Origin: Vermamoeba vermiformis
Taxonomy: Eukaryota; Tubulinea; Echinamoebida
NCBI GenBank assembly: GCA_045837725.1
Contig: JBEWZL010000227.1
Span: forward strand, 248,001 to 312,000
Reading direction: 5' to 3'
DNA length: 64,000 nucleotides
Shown: piece after piece, positions 1 to 9,968 of the stretch
Layout of the letters: every line of letters starts with the position of its first letter
How positions within the stretch are numbered: the stretch's first letter is position 1
Made by a program: the position numbers and the translations under genes
Notes under the pieces: generated by a model
The model's database searches: none
Told to the model about the DNA's origin: nothing
The model's input: only the letters and a program-made list of their open reading frames with translations

Positions 1-201
1 CCGTCAGATGGACCATCAAGTACCAACCCTGGCTCACCTTCAAGTACCAATCCAAACACGCCGTCCGGTTCTAACCCAAACAATCCGAACTCGCCTGGTA
101 CTTCCCGAGGACCTGACTCTGCATTGACATCTTCTGCTTCATTAAGTCAAATTTTGTTGGCCAAGTTCTTGTTACTGGTCGTCAGCTTTTTACTTGTTTA
201 A
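1..201 (+). CDS. C-terminal end of a GPI-type surface protein (partial)
   Basis: An open frame enters from the left edge and ends at a TAA at 199-201, giving 66 residues. It is a Pro/Ser/Asn/Thr-rich stalk with SSTNP-like repeats, followed by a small-residue stretch (SSAS) and a hydrophobic tail ending FLLLVVSFLLV with nothing after it. That layout is the usual signal for GPI attachment and suggests a wall- or membrane-anchored glycoprotein. The rest of the gene lies outside the window, so nothing can be said about its ectodomain. It faces the minus-strand GPI-type gene that follows, tail to tail. Confidence 0.6.
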   Translation, partial: PSDGPSSTNPGSPSSTNPNTPSGSNPNNPNSPGTSRGPDSALTSSASLSQILLAKFLLLVVSFLLV

Positions 202-281
202 ATTAACTTTCCAAGTATGCAACTTATTTATTCAAGTAAAAAATGTTACTAAAATATTTCTTTTTAAAATACAATTAAGAA

Positions 282-3281
282 CTAGTTCGCGATGAAAGAG
301 TACAAAATCGTCGCTGCAAAGATAATCAAGCTTTGCGGTCCGATAGTGTTTGAACCTGAAACGGCTATTGGGGTGTTGGACACAGGCGGGGCAGTAGGAC
401 TGGCGACTGGGCTGGCAGGAGGGCTGGGTGAAGAGTCATATCGATTGCCGCGCACTTCAACTCCTGTTGGCGTTGGTGTGATGTTTTTGATGTTCGTGTT
501 GGGATCGTAGCCTTGCAACAAGTCCTCGTCAACCTCCGTGCTGTTGCGCTTGTAATCTCCGACTGCTGATCTGTTAATGAAAATCAACGTCAGAACGATG
601 TCGCCAAAAAATGACATGTTGACACGTGTCACTTTAGAATTTTTTCGCGCTTGTATCTGAAAACGATCATAATGCTTCAAATCGGATCTTAGTCCGATTA
701 TGATTCCGGTTTGCATATGACGCGTGTCAAAATAATCAAATTATCTTACTGAACGGCTTCGGCAGGAGTTGGTTCTGAAGCTTCAGTTTCATCTAAAAAG
801 CTACTATTAAAACGGTACAAAAATGAAACGGCCCTGGATCTTGTACGTACTAGCCGGTGCAATGGTAACAATGACGTCATATCTATTGTAATTGGTGGCC
901 CGTTTTGCAGGAAGAGGGCCGGCAGTTTGAATCGCTTCAGTCGTCAATCGATCAACAGAAATGTTGTACCTGCATAATGATCCTTAGACACTTGTTGTTG
1001 AAGACCGGACATTGCTTACCTTCGCGCAAAGTTGTTCCCGAAGACGTTTCCGTTATCAAGGTAACCTGGTGTTATAACGTCCTCAACGAAGCCAAGAGCT
1101 AATGTGAGATTTTGTTAGTAAAAGATATCACACGTCTGTCCGCAAGTTTGACGTACATGTCGGGCACAAGACGGCAGTAATGTTCGTCAAATCGACGGTC
1201 AAGTTGTACGAGCCGAGGACCCAGTTGATTTGAGTTACAGTTGTAGGGATTGTCGTGACATAGGGCGAGAGAGGATACGTCAGAGTTGAACCAACGGCGA
1301 ACTGTTGAGGTCGGTCGGTCTTTTCATAAAAATAATGTGTTAGTACGGTCGTTAGCAACGTCTTCTGAAAGGTTCCGTGAAATTTCCGACAAAAGACTTA
1401 CAGCAAGGGTGCTAGGTGTAAACAAGTTTGCATTGCCATGTTGCAAGGTCTGAACAACACTATCTTCATTGATAAAGCTGAAGTGGAGATTGTAACCGTT
1501 GTTCGATGTTTCAACACAATCGAGCACAGGCACCACATTTGGCAAGCCGCAGGTACCTTGATATCCAGTCAAACCATACAAGCAGCGACAATTAGCACCA
1601 CAGTTGGCACCTCCGTCGCATTCCTCGTTTAGTTCGAGTTGACCGTTGCCACAGAACGTCAAAACTTGTTGCCAAATGTCACCTCTCAGAGGATTTTTGG
1701 CGACAACTAAAAGATCACCACCAAGCATTGGAACGAATCGCAAATAATGCAAATCGCTGGCAACTAGGTATACAACAGATTAATAAGAGTTAACGTGTAA
1801 TAATCGAAAGTCGTACTGGAGTACTGGATCGGGCTTGCAGAAAATGCCGTAAGTTCGCCATTGAAGCTATAAGTACCAGTGTGATCTGAATATGGTTAAA
1901 ATTTTAAGAGTTGAAATGAAATTTCATGTTTTACGTACAAGCCAAGTGAAAGGAGTTGTCGCTGATGTTGGCATAACGGTAGGCGATAAATGTGCTCACG
2001 TCATTCAAACCAACAATAGCAGGTGCTGAATAATTAGATCCGCTAACTGCAGAGAAAAGAACTCCCTCTTGGATAAGTCCCAAGTCCAAGGTAGTCGAGG
2101 CAACTGATCAAATCCGTCAGTTTGAGTTGAAGAAATAAACTTAACTCCAGCTAAATATACTCACAGGATATAGAATCTCCAAGACTGTAAAGCGTGGTAA
2201 GAATATTTCCAGTCAGAGCGATTGCTGGTTCCGCTGGATGCTGGACATTATCTGGCGTAAGAGCAATTGTTTTGAAGCTACTGAAGCTTGGAGTTGCTTG
2301 CACGAGATTGATATCAATACTAACGGATTCTATGGCCATATAAGAAGTCGTCCGAGCACGATCTCCGACAATGGCACCAGCAACCGACATCTAAAAAAGG
2401 AATTTCAGGTCGTGCAACAGAATAAACAACGATGAGCTTATGATTACCTCAGTTACATATGCACAAAACGACCACATATTAGAATCAGTGGAGTCATGAG
2501 CCACGGAAGCTACGCAGGAAGAAACGGAGCTGAAATAAAGAATGGCAAAGCTTTTGTCAGCGAAGCCCACTAATTCTACTCCATCCTGGTCATGATAAGT
2601 ACATTTGAGTCATGTTAAAGGTAATAAAATACGAAGTTTGAATTTAAAGGTCAAAAGATCTGCCCGATCGATACCTCGAGGAAGTTCAACATGGCGTAAT
2701 TCTGGTCGTCGGATGCAAGAAATGATGCAGCAGCAGGAGTACCATCCGCATTAAATCTTCTTGCCCAAATCGTTGGCTGAGAGTCCTGCCGGAAAACTAC
2801 CAAAAATCTGAAATTCGATAAATAATTATTTAATTGAGCAAAACTAAATCATGTGATTATCTTACGTATCGTCGTTGAAAACTACAACGTTGGGAGCTGA
2901 AAATATATAGGTGGTTGGCTGACTGGAATCCAGCTCGAATTCCGCTTTCGCTATTGAGCCGTCCGCGTTAAATATTTGACCAACAGCAAGCGATTCTGAG
3001 TTGGTTGTTGCAATAGTGTATACAATTATATAGCGACCATCGGAAAATGAAGCAGCTCGAGGTGGGGCATAAAACTTTCCCTCTGGAATTGCAGTCCCAT
3101 TGTTAACTTGCACCCAATCCCTCTTAATCGTTGGTTGGGAATAACCTATGTAATTATTGTTAGTAATTAAATACTTTTGATTACGTGCAACAGAATGCTA
3201 AGGATGTTTCATGAGATCTGCTGTTTGCCGCAACTTACCCAGGGCTACAAATAGAGCAATAACCAAGACTAGCTGCCTCAT
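282..3281 (-). CDS. Large GPI-type surface protein with a cysteine-rich DUF4215-like segment
   Basis: This is a multi-exon gene read from 3281 down to a TAG at 282-284. It begins with a signal peptide (MRQLVLVIALFVALG), interrupted at its end by an intron. Early exons (about 3110-2000) carry beta-rich repeats containing FNADGS/FNADGT, as in secreted beta-propeller or adhesin-like proteins. Around 1750-1330 is a cysteine-rich motif, CGNGQLELNEECDGG followed by NCGANCRC, matching the DUF4215-type Cys-rich repeat. The C-terminus (about 560-282) is a Pro/Ser/Thr stalk and a hydrophobic tail (SLIIFAATILYSFIAN), suggesting a GPI anchor. A shorter paralogue lies at 5532-6877. The intron between about 572 and 766 holds a TGACACGTGTCA palindrome. 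Internal splice junctions were not all resolved. The ligand and role are unknown; cell-surface adhesion is an inference. Confidence 0.6.
620..631. promoter_or_regulatory. TGACACGTGTCA palindrome, copy 1 (intronic)
   Basis: Perfect 12-bp palindrome inside an intron of the 282-3281 surface-protein gene. The surrounding intron sequence is conserved in the paralogue at 5871. A degenerate copy with CGCGTG centre lies at 718-729 in the same intron. Confidence 0.75.
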
Positions 3282-3620
3282 ATTGTAATCGATTCGTATT
3301 TTAATAAAATATTCCGTAACGACTATAAATAAAGCGGTCCTGTCATAAGTTTGACAGCTTCGGAGTTAAATTTTGAAATTGCGATCAAACCCAAAAATAC
3401 TTGCAATAAATTCATGAACCCGAGACATAGATGAAGGAACATCACTAATTTTGTCGGGGGGGTAATTTTGGCTCGGTTTTTCTCTTCAGTGCCGTATGTT
3501 GCAATTGGAGACCACAATCTCCTGTCGTTTGAACGCGGATACGACTGGACTTATGACATGTTGACACGTGTCAAACGACGAAAAACGACCAACCGCGATT
3601 GACTAGGTAACCGTTACTAT
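3282..3620. other. Intergenic gap between surface-protein gene and LRR gene 1
   Basis: This 339-bp stretch is upstream of the surface-protein start at 3281 and downstream of the LRR gene stop at 3621. It holds one perfect TGACACGTGTCA at 3562-3573 and no convincing coding sequence. Confidence 0.5.
3562..3573. promoter_or_regulatory. TGACACGTGTCA palindrome, copy 2 (intergenic)
   Basis: Perfect palindrome about 280 bp upstream of the start codon at 3281. Its flank on the minus strand (TGTCAACATGTCAT) matches copies 1 and 3, so it shares an extended element with an extra TGTCA half-site. Confidence 0.75.
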
Positions 3621-5370
3621 TTATTTGAACCAAACTTTTTGGTAATTCTGATGTCTACCAGGGTATTGCCCTTTTGATGCCAAATATGGCATATGTAGTC
3701 CAAGCTGCGACCCGGTCAATCCCGTAGTTTGACGCGTCGTGAAATTCAGTTCAATCAAGTTTGTTAACTTCGTCAACGCAGATCCATCACTTTTTTTGCA
3801 AAAGACGCTGAGGTAAGTCAATCGGGTCATATGCAGCGAGATCAAGTCCAGTTTGGCAGATGAAATATGCGGCAGCGTAAGCTCTACTAGTCGTGTTAAC
3901 TGAATGACGTGGTTGACTTGCGTTTTAATTTTGTTTGTTGAGTGGAGGCTGGAAGGAATGTGCAATTTAACCAGATTCGTTAAAGCCGTTAACCAAGGCA
4001 AGGAAATCCTGTCACCTTCTTGGACTGTCAATTGCGTCAATCGTGTCAACTTAGCAATGCTGTCAATGACATTGCGTTTCGACGAGGCTAAACTTTCAAC
4101 GACCAGACTTTCCAAATTAGGCAACAGTAGGTAATTCAGAGGTACAACTGTCCAAATGGTGCGTACATTGGTTAGATTGCCTAAAAAGGAAATATCTTGC
4201 AAGTTAACGGCCTCAATCGAAGTCAAGTTTCCTGAAGGGAATTTTCCAATGCATCCAGTGAGGTTTAGTTCTTGCAGTGCGGTGCAATGTGACATATCCA
4301 AATTAGGAATAGAAGGGCCGAATCTGGGAAATTTCAGTTGTAGTTTTGTCAGGTGTTCACCGTTGAGCGGTAAGATTGCTGATATATTGTCACATTGTTC
4401 GGCAGACTGTAGTGTCAAACTTTCCAAATTTGGCAAGTCTTTCATGAACGATGCAAGTGGTTCTATGACATCTGGCGTGATCTGGCGGAGTGAAATGGCA
4501 CGTAATCTCGTCAGTGATCTCCAAGTCAAAATATCTTGCTGGTGGACACCGTGAAAGAGCAGTGTGTTGACTGACAGGTTCGTCAAGTTGATATTCCGCG
4601 AAATTTCATAAACATTCGCTGAAACAGCGCCGTTGATCTCCAAAGATTCCAAGTTGGTGGTCGATAATTGAATTGGAAACGGTACGGTCGAGTTGATATG
4701 CAAAACTTTCAATGCAGTCAATTTGTGCAAAGATATAATAGCTCCTATATTATACAGCACTAATTTTGTGAGGTTTGTGCAATGGTCAGTGCAATTTGTC
4801 ATTGAGGAGCCGAATTCGAGATCCAGTAATTGTGATGCTGATTTTGGGAGTGGTGCAATCCCACACCCAATACTTAGACGAGTTAAACAAGGTGGTAGAG
4901 CTGTTATTGAATCATCCGTGTATTGAAAAATTCGAGCGGATTCGAGGTGCGAATATTTTTGAAGTGGGAAATGCACGTTCTTATTGAGGTTATTTCCCTC
5001 AATATCTGATACATCAATCTCCGTTATGCTTTCTATCTTTGATAACTCTTCGTAGATTTTGTCCCAATCGGCCTGCATCATTGTGACCACTGGTATGTTT
5101 TTGAATCTGACACGATCTGCAGCTGAGGCTTTCAATATTCTAATTGTGCTACTTAATTTCTTAGGAGAAGGTGATTTTATGATATATGTACTTTTCTTGA
5201 GCATGCGAGCGATTGTTGAACAAGTTTCGCGACAGATGTGCCAAGTCGCCACATCCGTGAACGAAAAAATTTGTAGAATTGTTTCAAGAGGCAAAAATTC
5301 CTATAGATAATATTAATAAGCGAAAATAAATAAATATAATTCTAATTTAATTTCTAAAATGACTTACCAT
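3621..5370 (-). CDS. F-box/leucine-rich-repeat protein 1
   Basis: About 560 residues. The N-terminus (FLPLETILQIFSFTDVATWH) is an F-box, which in characterised proteins binds Skp1 of an SCF ubiquitin ligase. It is followed by about twenty irregular leucine-rich repeats (LTxLxxLxI, NLESLxL), the usual substrate-recognition part. The start is unusual: the only in-frame ATG (5368-5370) is immediately followed by a GTAAGT donor, so coding exon 1 is just ATG, and the body resumes at 5300 after a roughly 67-nt intron. The paralogue at 7090-8843 has exactly the same arrangement, which supports the model. The rest is a single exon. Substrate adaptor function is inferred from the family. Confidence 0.8.
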
Positions 5371-5531
5371 TACAGTTTTTTGTTTACAACGCTTTTGGCT
5401 TTGTTCCGATAATAAATTGATTAAAATGAATATTTAGCGGTTGTGTTCTTATTTAATGTTAAACGAGACAGAAAAAAAAAAGAAAGATTTTCGTGCTCGT
5501 GCAAAATCTACTCTTCCAAAAATAGATCTAT

Positions 5532-6877
5532 TTAAATGAAGCACAAAACCGTCATCACGCCATAAAGCAAGCCTGGCAAAATGGTGGTAGACTTTGAAAC
5601 AGACTGCGTAATGTTGGTCGAGGCGGCGATGAAGGCGTATTGGCCGTGCTTGGAGCTTCAGAGATGGTGGAGTGACATTCGACGAGTCATATCGATTGCC
5701 GCGCACTTCAACTCCTGTTGGCGTCGGTGTGATGTTTTTGATGGTCGAGTTGGGATCGTAGCCTTGCAACAAGTCCTCGTCAACCTCCGTGCTGTTGCGC
5801 TTGTAATCTTCAACGACGGATCTGTAAACGGAAATCAACGTCAGAACAATGTCGCTAAAAAATGACATGTTGACACGTGTCACTTGAATACTTGCTTTAC
5901 TGCGTCTGAAGATGTGGGCTCCTGTGCGGCCGTCGTTTCATCTAATAACTCATCAGACACGTACTCTTACATCAATAATAAACTTACTAGCAGGCGCAAC
6001 AGTGACCGTGATGTCGTATCTGTTGCGATAGATCACTCTCTTAACGGGTACAGATCCACCTGTCTGAACTACGTCTGCCGTCAAACGAGAAGCCGAGAGA
6101 TTGTACCTGTTTAATATAGGCTTTAGTAAATATCTTGGCTTGAAGACTAATCATTTAATGCTTAATTTAATCATGCAAACCTTCTAGCAAAATTGTCAGC
6201 CAGCACGTAACCGTCGGAAATGTACCCGATCGAAGTCACATCTGCGACGAACCCTGGGGCTTTTATCGTGATTAAAGCATTAGTACCAGCTCTTTAGTAT
6301 AATATTATGACTCACAAGTGGGACACAAGATGGCAGTGATGTTCGTCAAATCGACGGTCAAGTTGTACGAGCCCAGGACCCAGTTGAACTGCGTCACGGT
6401 GGTAGGTATTGTAGTAATATAGAGGGAGACAGGGTACGTCAAAGTTGAGCCAACAGGGAACGTTTGAGGTCGGTCAGTCTTGTCACGTGACGTGAGTTTA
6501 GGCGTGATGAAATTTTTCGAAAAATACTTACTGCGAGGTCACTAGGCGTGAAGTAGTTCTTGTAGCCATGCTCCACAATCTGGTCAATTCCGTCTTGATT
6601 GATAAAGCTGAAGTGGAGATTGTAACCGTTGTTCGATGTTTCAACACAATCGAGCACAGGTACTACATTCGGCAAGCCGCAGACTCCTTCGAAGCCAATC
6701 AGGCCATTCATGCACCGACAATTTGCGTCACAGTTGGTACCTCCGTCACATTCCTCGTTGAGTTCGAGTTGACCGTTGCCACAGATCCCGGATTGTGCAC
6801 GAGCCTCTGGATTGATTCTTAGTTGACTTACTTAGAGCAACTAAAAATGCTGCACTTAAGATTAATAATATGCGCAT
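5532..6877 (-). CDS. Short paralogue of the cysteine-rich GPI-type surface protein, tail frame-broken
   Basis: Signal peptide MRILLILSAAFLVAL starts at 6877. An apparent 25-nt intron (GTAAGT to CCAG) joins it directly to the CGNGQLELNEECDGG Cys-rich segment, so the FNADG repeat region of the 282-3281 gene is absent. The following exons match that paralogue closely (GLPNVVPVLDCVET, NLTVDLTNIT, the RGNRYDSS region). After NRYDSS the frame breaks: a Ser/Pro stalk continues in a second frame and a GPI-like tail (LPGLLYGVMTVLCFI, stop 5532-5534) lies in a third. Either two small indels have damaged the end, making it a young pseudogene, or the assembly has errors. The intron at about 5814-5885 keeps TGACACGTGTCA. 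Confidence 0.55.
5871..5882. promoter_or_regulatory. TGACACGTGTCA palindrome, copy 3 (intronic)
   Basis: Perfect palindrome 9 nt inside the 5' splice site of the intron that interrupts the stalk of the 5532-6877 gene. Sequence beyond it (CAACATGTCATTTTTT) is nearly identical to the paralogous intron at 620. Confidence 0.75.
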
Positions 6878-6955
6878 ATTGTGCTAACCTTTAAATAAAG
6901 TTGGATTAACTTACAATTAAATTGCAGAGCTAAAATTACGTACTTGTCAAGTCGT

Positions 6956-6967
6956 TGACACGTGTCA
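6956..6967. promoter_or_regulatory. TGACACGTGTCA palindrome, copy 4 (upstream)
   Basis: Perfect palindrome 79 bp upstream of the start codon at 6877 and followed by two further TGTCA half-sites at 7-bp spacing (TGTCAAATGTCAAATGTCA). Confidence 0.75.
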
Positions 6968-7089
6968 AATGTCAAATGTCAAATTGAATTGGAGCTTCGG
7001 TCTGCTTTTGACAGCTTTAAATATTAGAAGTACGTTCAATTTACTAACTATATATTTATTTAGATAAACTTACATTAATGTTAAACAGT

Positions 7090-8843
7090 TTAAAGGAGGT
7101 CTCTGATCAATCGGTATGTGTCCCGTACAGGTGACAGCTCAAACGTTACCAAATATGGTAATTGACTCTCGAGTATCTTAGCCAACCCTTTGAGTGCCTT
7201 TGGTGAGTTGAAATATACTTCGATCAAATTTGTCAATCTCGTTAAGGCAGATCCGTCTGCATCTTTGCTTCGTACAGACAGAAAAGTCAATCGCGTCAAA
7301 TTCAGTGAAATTGAATCGAGTTCGTGTGCCGTAATAAGACGCGGTAAAATCAGTTCTTCTAACTTTTGCAAACTTGTAATATGTTTGACGTGTCTTCGCG
7401 TTGATTTTTTGTAAGCAAAACGCGCGTTATTTAAAATGTGCAATTGAACGAGGTTCGTGAGCGATGCCAAATAAGGCAAGTCCATGCAATTGTCATCTAA
7501 TATAGTCAAACGTGTCAAACGTGTCAACACTGTGATAGTTCTAACCAGGTCAGCTTCCATAAGATACCGTGTCAGAAACAACTTTTCCAAATTAGGAAAG
7601 TCGTTGAAATTAATTTCGGCTGCAGTACGAAGTGATCGCACGTTGGTGAGACTTCCTAAAAAGGTAATTTTGTTTGTTTGGAACGCTTCTATTGACGTCA
7701 AGTTGTCTGCAGGTACTTTTGCGGTGCCAAGTGTTAAGAGTATATCACGTAGTGTGGTGTACCGTGACAGATCCAAATAAGGAATATTGTAAGCGTGAAG
7801 CTTTGTCAGGCGACTGCCATCGAGCGGTAAAATTGGTGAAGAGAAACCGTGAAGTGTTAAACTTTCTAAATTTGGTAAGCCGCTCATGAAAGTTTCGACA
7901 GCTTCCGAGTCTGGTGTTACGTCTCTTATAGTTAGTTCTCGTAATCTCGTTAATGAGCTCCAAGCTGATAGATCTGGGACGCCTTGCGTCCATTTGATAG
8001 AATTCATGCTTATTGTTAGCTTCGTCAATTTTGAATATTGCAAAACATTCTCTTGTTTGACATCGGCGTTCTCGATCTGCAAAGATTCCAAATTTGGCAT
8101 CGACGGTAGATGTACTAAATTGGGCATGCCAGTATTAGTGATTTGCAAATCTTTCAATGCTGTTAATCTTTGTAAATGAACCTCACGTCCAATATTCATT
8201 ATTAATCTTGTGAGATTTGTGCAATATTCGTCAAAGGATCCACCGTTGGCAGATCGATAAGACAAATTAAATTCTAGATCGAGCAACTGTGATGCAGACG
8301 GTTGGTGCAGCATATCAATATTAGCTTCGCTTAATTTGGTAAGATTAGGCGGCAGTGTCATTGCTGTGCTAATACTTGGGTAAAATCTAACGGATTCAAG
8401 TCTTGTAAACATTGCCAAAGGAAAAAGAATGTACGGCTGTCTTGGCAATCTATTGAACTTAGTTACATCTAATTCAGTGATGTTCTCCAACGTGGATAAT
8501 TCTTCATAAATTCTTCGAATATTTGCTGGCGTGGTTGTGGCTTTTGGTATTTTTGTAAATCTGACACTGAGCCGATCTGATTTTGAGCGCCTCAACGTTC
8601 TTACTATACTATCAAAATCCTTCATTTGCATTGATTTGATGACAGCTATGCGTTTCTTGAGCATGCGAGCGATTGTTGAACAAGTTTCGCGGCAGATGTG
8701 CCAAGTCGTCACATCCGTGAACGAAAAAATGTGCAGTATTATTTCAAGCGGTAAAACATCCTGCAGGAAATGTTAATATTTTAAACGAATAAATATTAAA
8801 TAAAAATTGTCTAATTATTTTCCAAACCAATTTAGCTTACCAT
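7090..8843 (-). CDS. F-box/leucine-rich-repeat protein 2
   Basis: About 557 residues, paralogous along its length to the 3621-5370 protein. It has an F-box (DVLPLEIILHIFSFTDVTTW) followed by LRRs such as LTRLTxLxV and NLESLQIEN. As in LRR gene 1, the start codon (8841-8843) is alone in its exon, followed at once by a GTAAGC donor, and the body resumes at 8760 after a CTGCAG acceptor. The rest is a single exon ending at 7090-7092. Together with the surface-protein copy at 5532-6877 it forms a duplicated two-gene unit. Role inferred: SCF-type substrate adaptor. The two paralogues differ most in the LRR faces, consistent with different partners. Confidence 0.8.
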
Positions 8844-9136
8844 TATATTCAATAAAGACACGATATATTATTTTGAGTAGGTACTAGCTACGCTATTAAT
8901 TACTGACAATCCGTTCTGAGACTTTTCGCGGATGGAGATCTAAATGCGTGAGTACCTCTACTGACACAATTAACCAATAAAATAACCAAACAAATATTTA
9001 TTATTGCGTAGTAAGCAATGACTTTTGCTGCTTATCGTGTTGATTTGTACAAAAGTAACCGTTGCAAAGTAATTTTATTTATAATTTCCTCCCAAGAATC
9101 GCAGCACATGAGGTGATATAATATACGACATTATAG

Positions 9137-9852
9137 ATGAAAAGAAATCGCTCTGATGCAGAGATTGACGAACCTTTCGAAGCGAAACGCCAAAAACAAG
9201 TAGATTCGGCATTAAACAGGTAAACTTCTTTTTCTATCGCTTCACTTATCGTTACTCTGCTTATATAACTGTAATTTATTATTTTCGATATTTTCCGAAT
9301 TAAATGAGTAATTTTGTTCAACCGTCGATCCTTTACTGAGCTTTATTTTGCACAGATACCACCACTACGTTAACAATTTCTTCAATTGTATGAAGAAAAG
9401 ATTTTTAAGCGGCAATTTAAAGAAAAAAGCGCAGCCTGAAATTGAATCGTAAGTACATCCAACATGGTTGTGGGCAATAAATAGTTCCGTTTGCTATTTA
9501 TTAGTTGAAAAACGCTATATTTTTTTGTCGTTTAATAGCCAAAGCGCTTCTCTAACTGAAACTTTTCTCATTAACAACCAGATCTGCTCTGCCGAACATT
9601 GATGAAATCTTCGCGGACATCATCTTCGAGCAAATCGACTACAAATCAATACCCAATGTTATGTTGGTTTGTTCAAAGTGGTACAACATAATCAAAAGCA
9701 AACCAGATCTCCAGTACAAAATCAAATATTTTACTACTTTTGGAGAGGAGGCTACTCCCAAAGAATTTGACGATAATACTAAATCTTGGAAAGAAAGATA
9801 CGAAAATAGAATTAATATGGATAGAAAGCACGCACAACAACAACGCACATGA
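9137..9852 (+). CDS. Small F-box-like protein
   Basis: Three exons splice cleanly: 9137 to about 9219 (MKRNRSDAEIDEPFEAKRQK, a basic nuclear-localisation-like start), about 9357-9449 (HHYVNNFFNCMKKRFL), and about 9582-9852. The last exon carries a short F-box-like helix set (LPNIDEIFADIIFEQIDYKSIPNVMLVCSKWYNIIK, given here only as a region from about 9596 to 9700), then a lysine-rich C-terminus ending QQQRT. The product is about 145 residues, too short for a separate substrate domain. It could be an F-box-only adaptor. Confidence is moderate because the F-box lacks a strong consensus. Confidence 0.6.
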
Positions 9853-9968
9853 CCGGATGTGCTAACTTAAACCACTTGTATATTACTTAAAACTATTATA
9901 AATATCTTACTATTAGAATGGAACGCCTTATTAAAATAATTACTGTTTATTTAAAAATTTTAGTAAAT

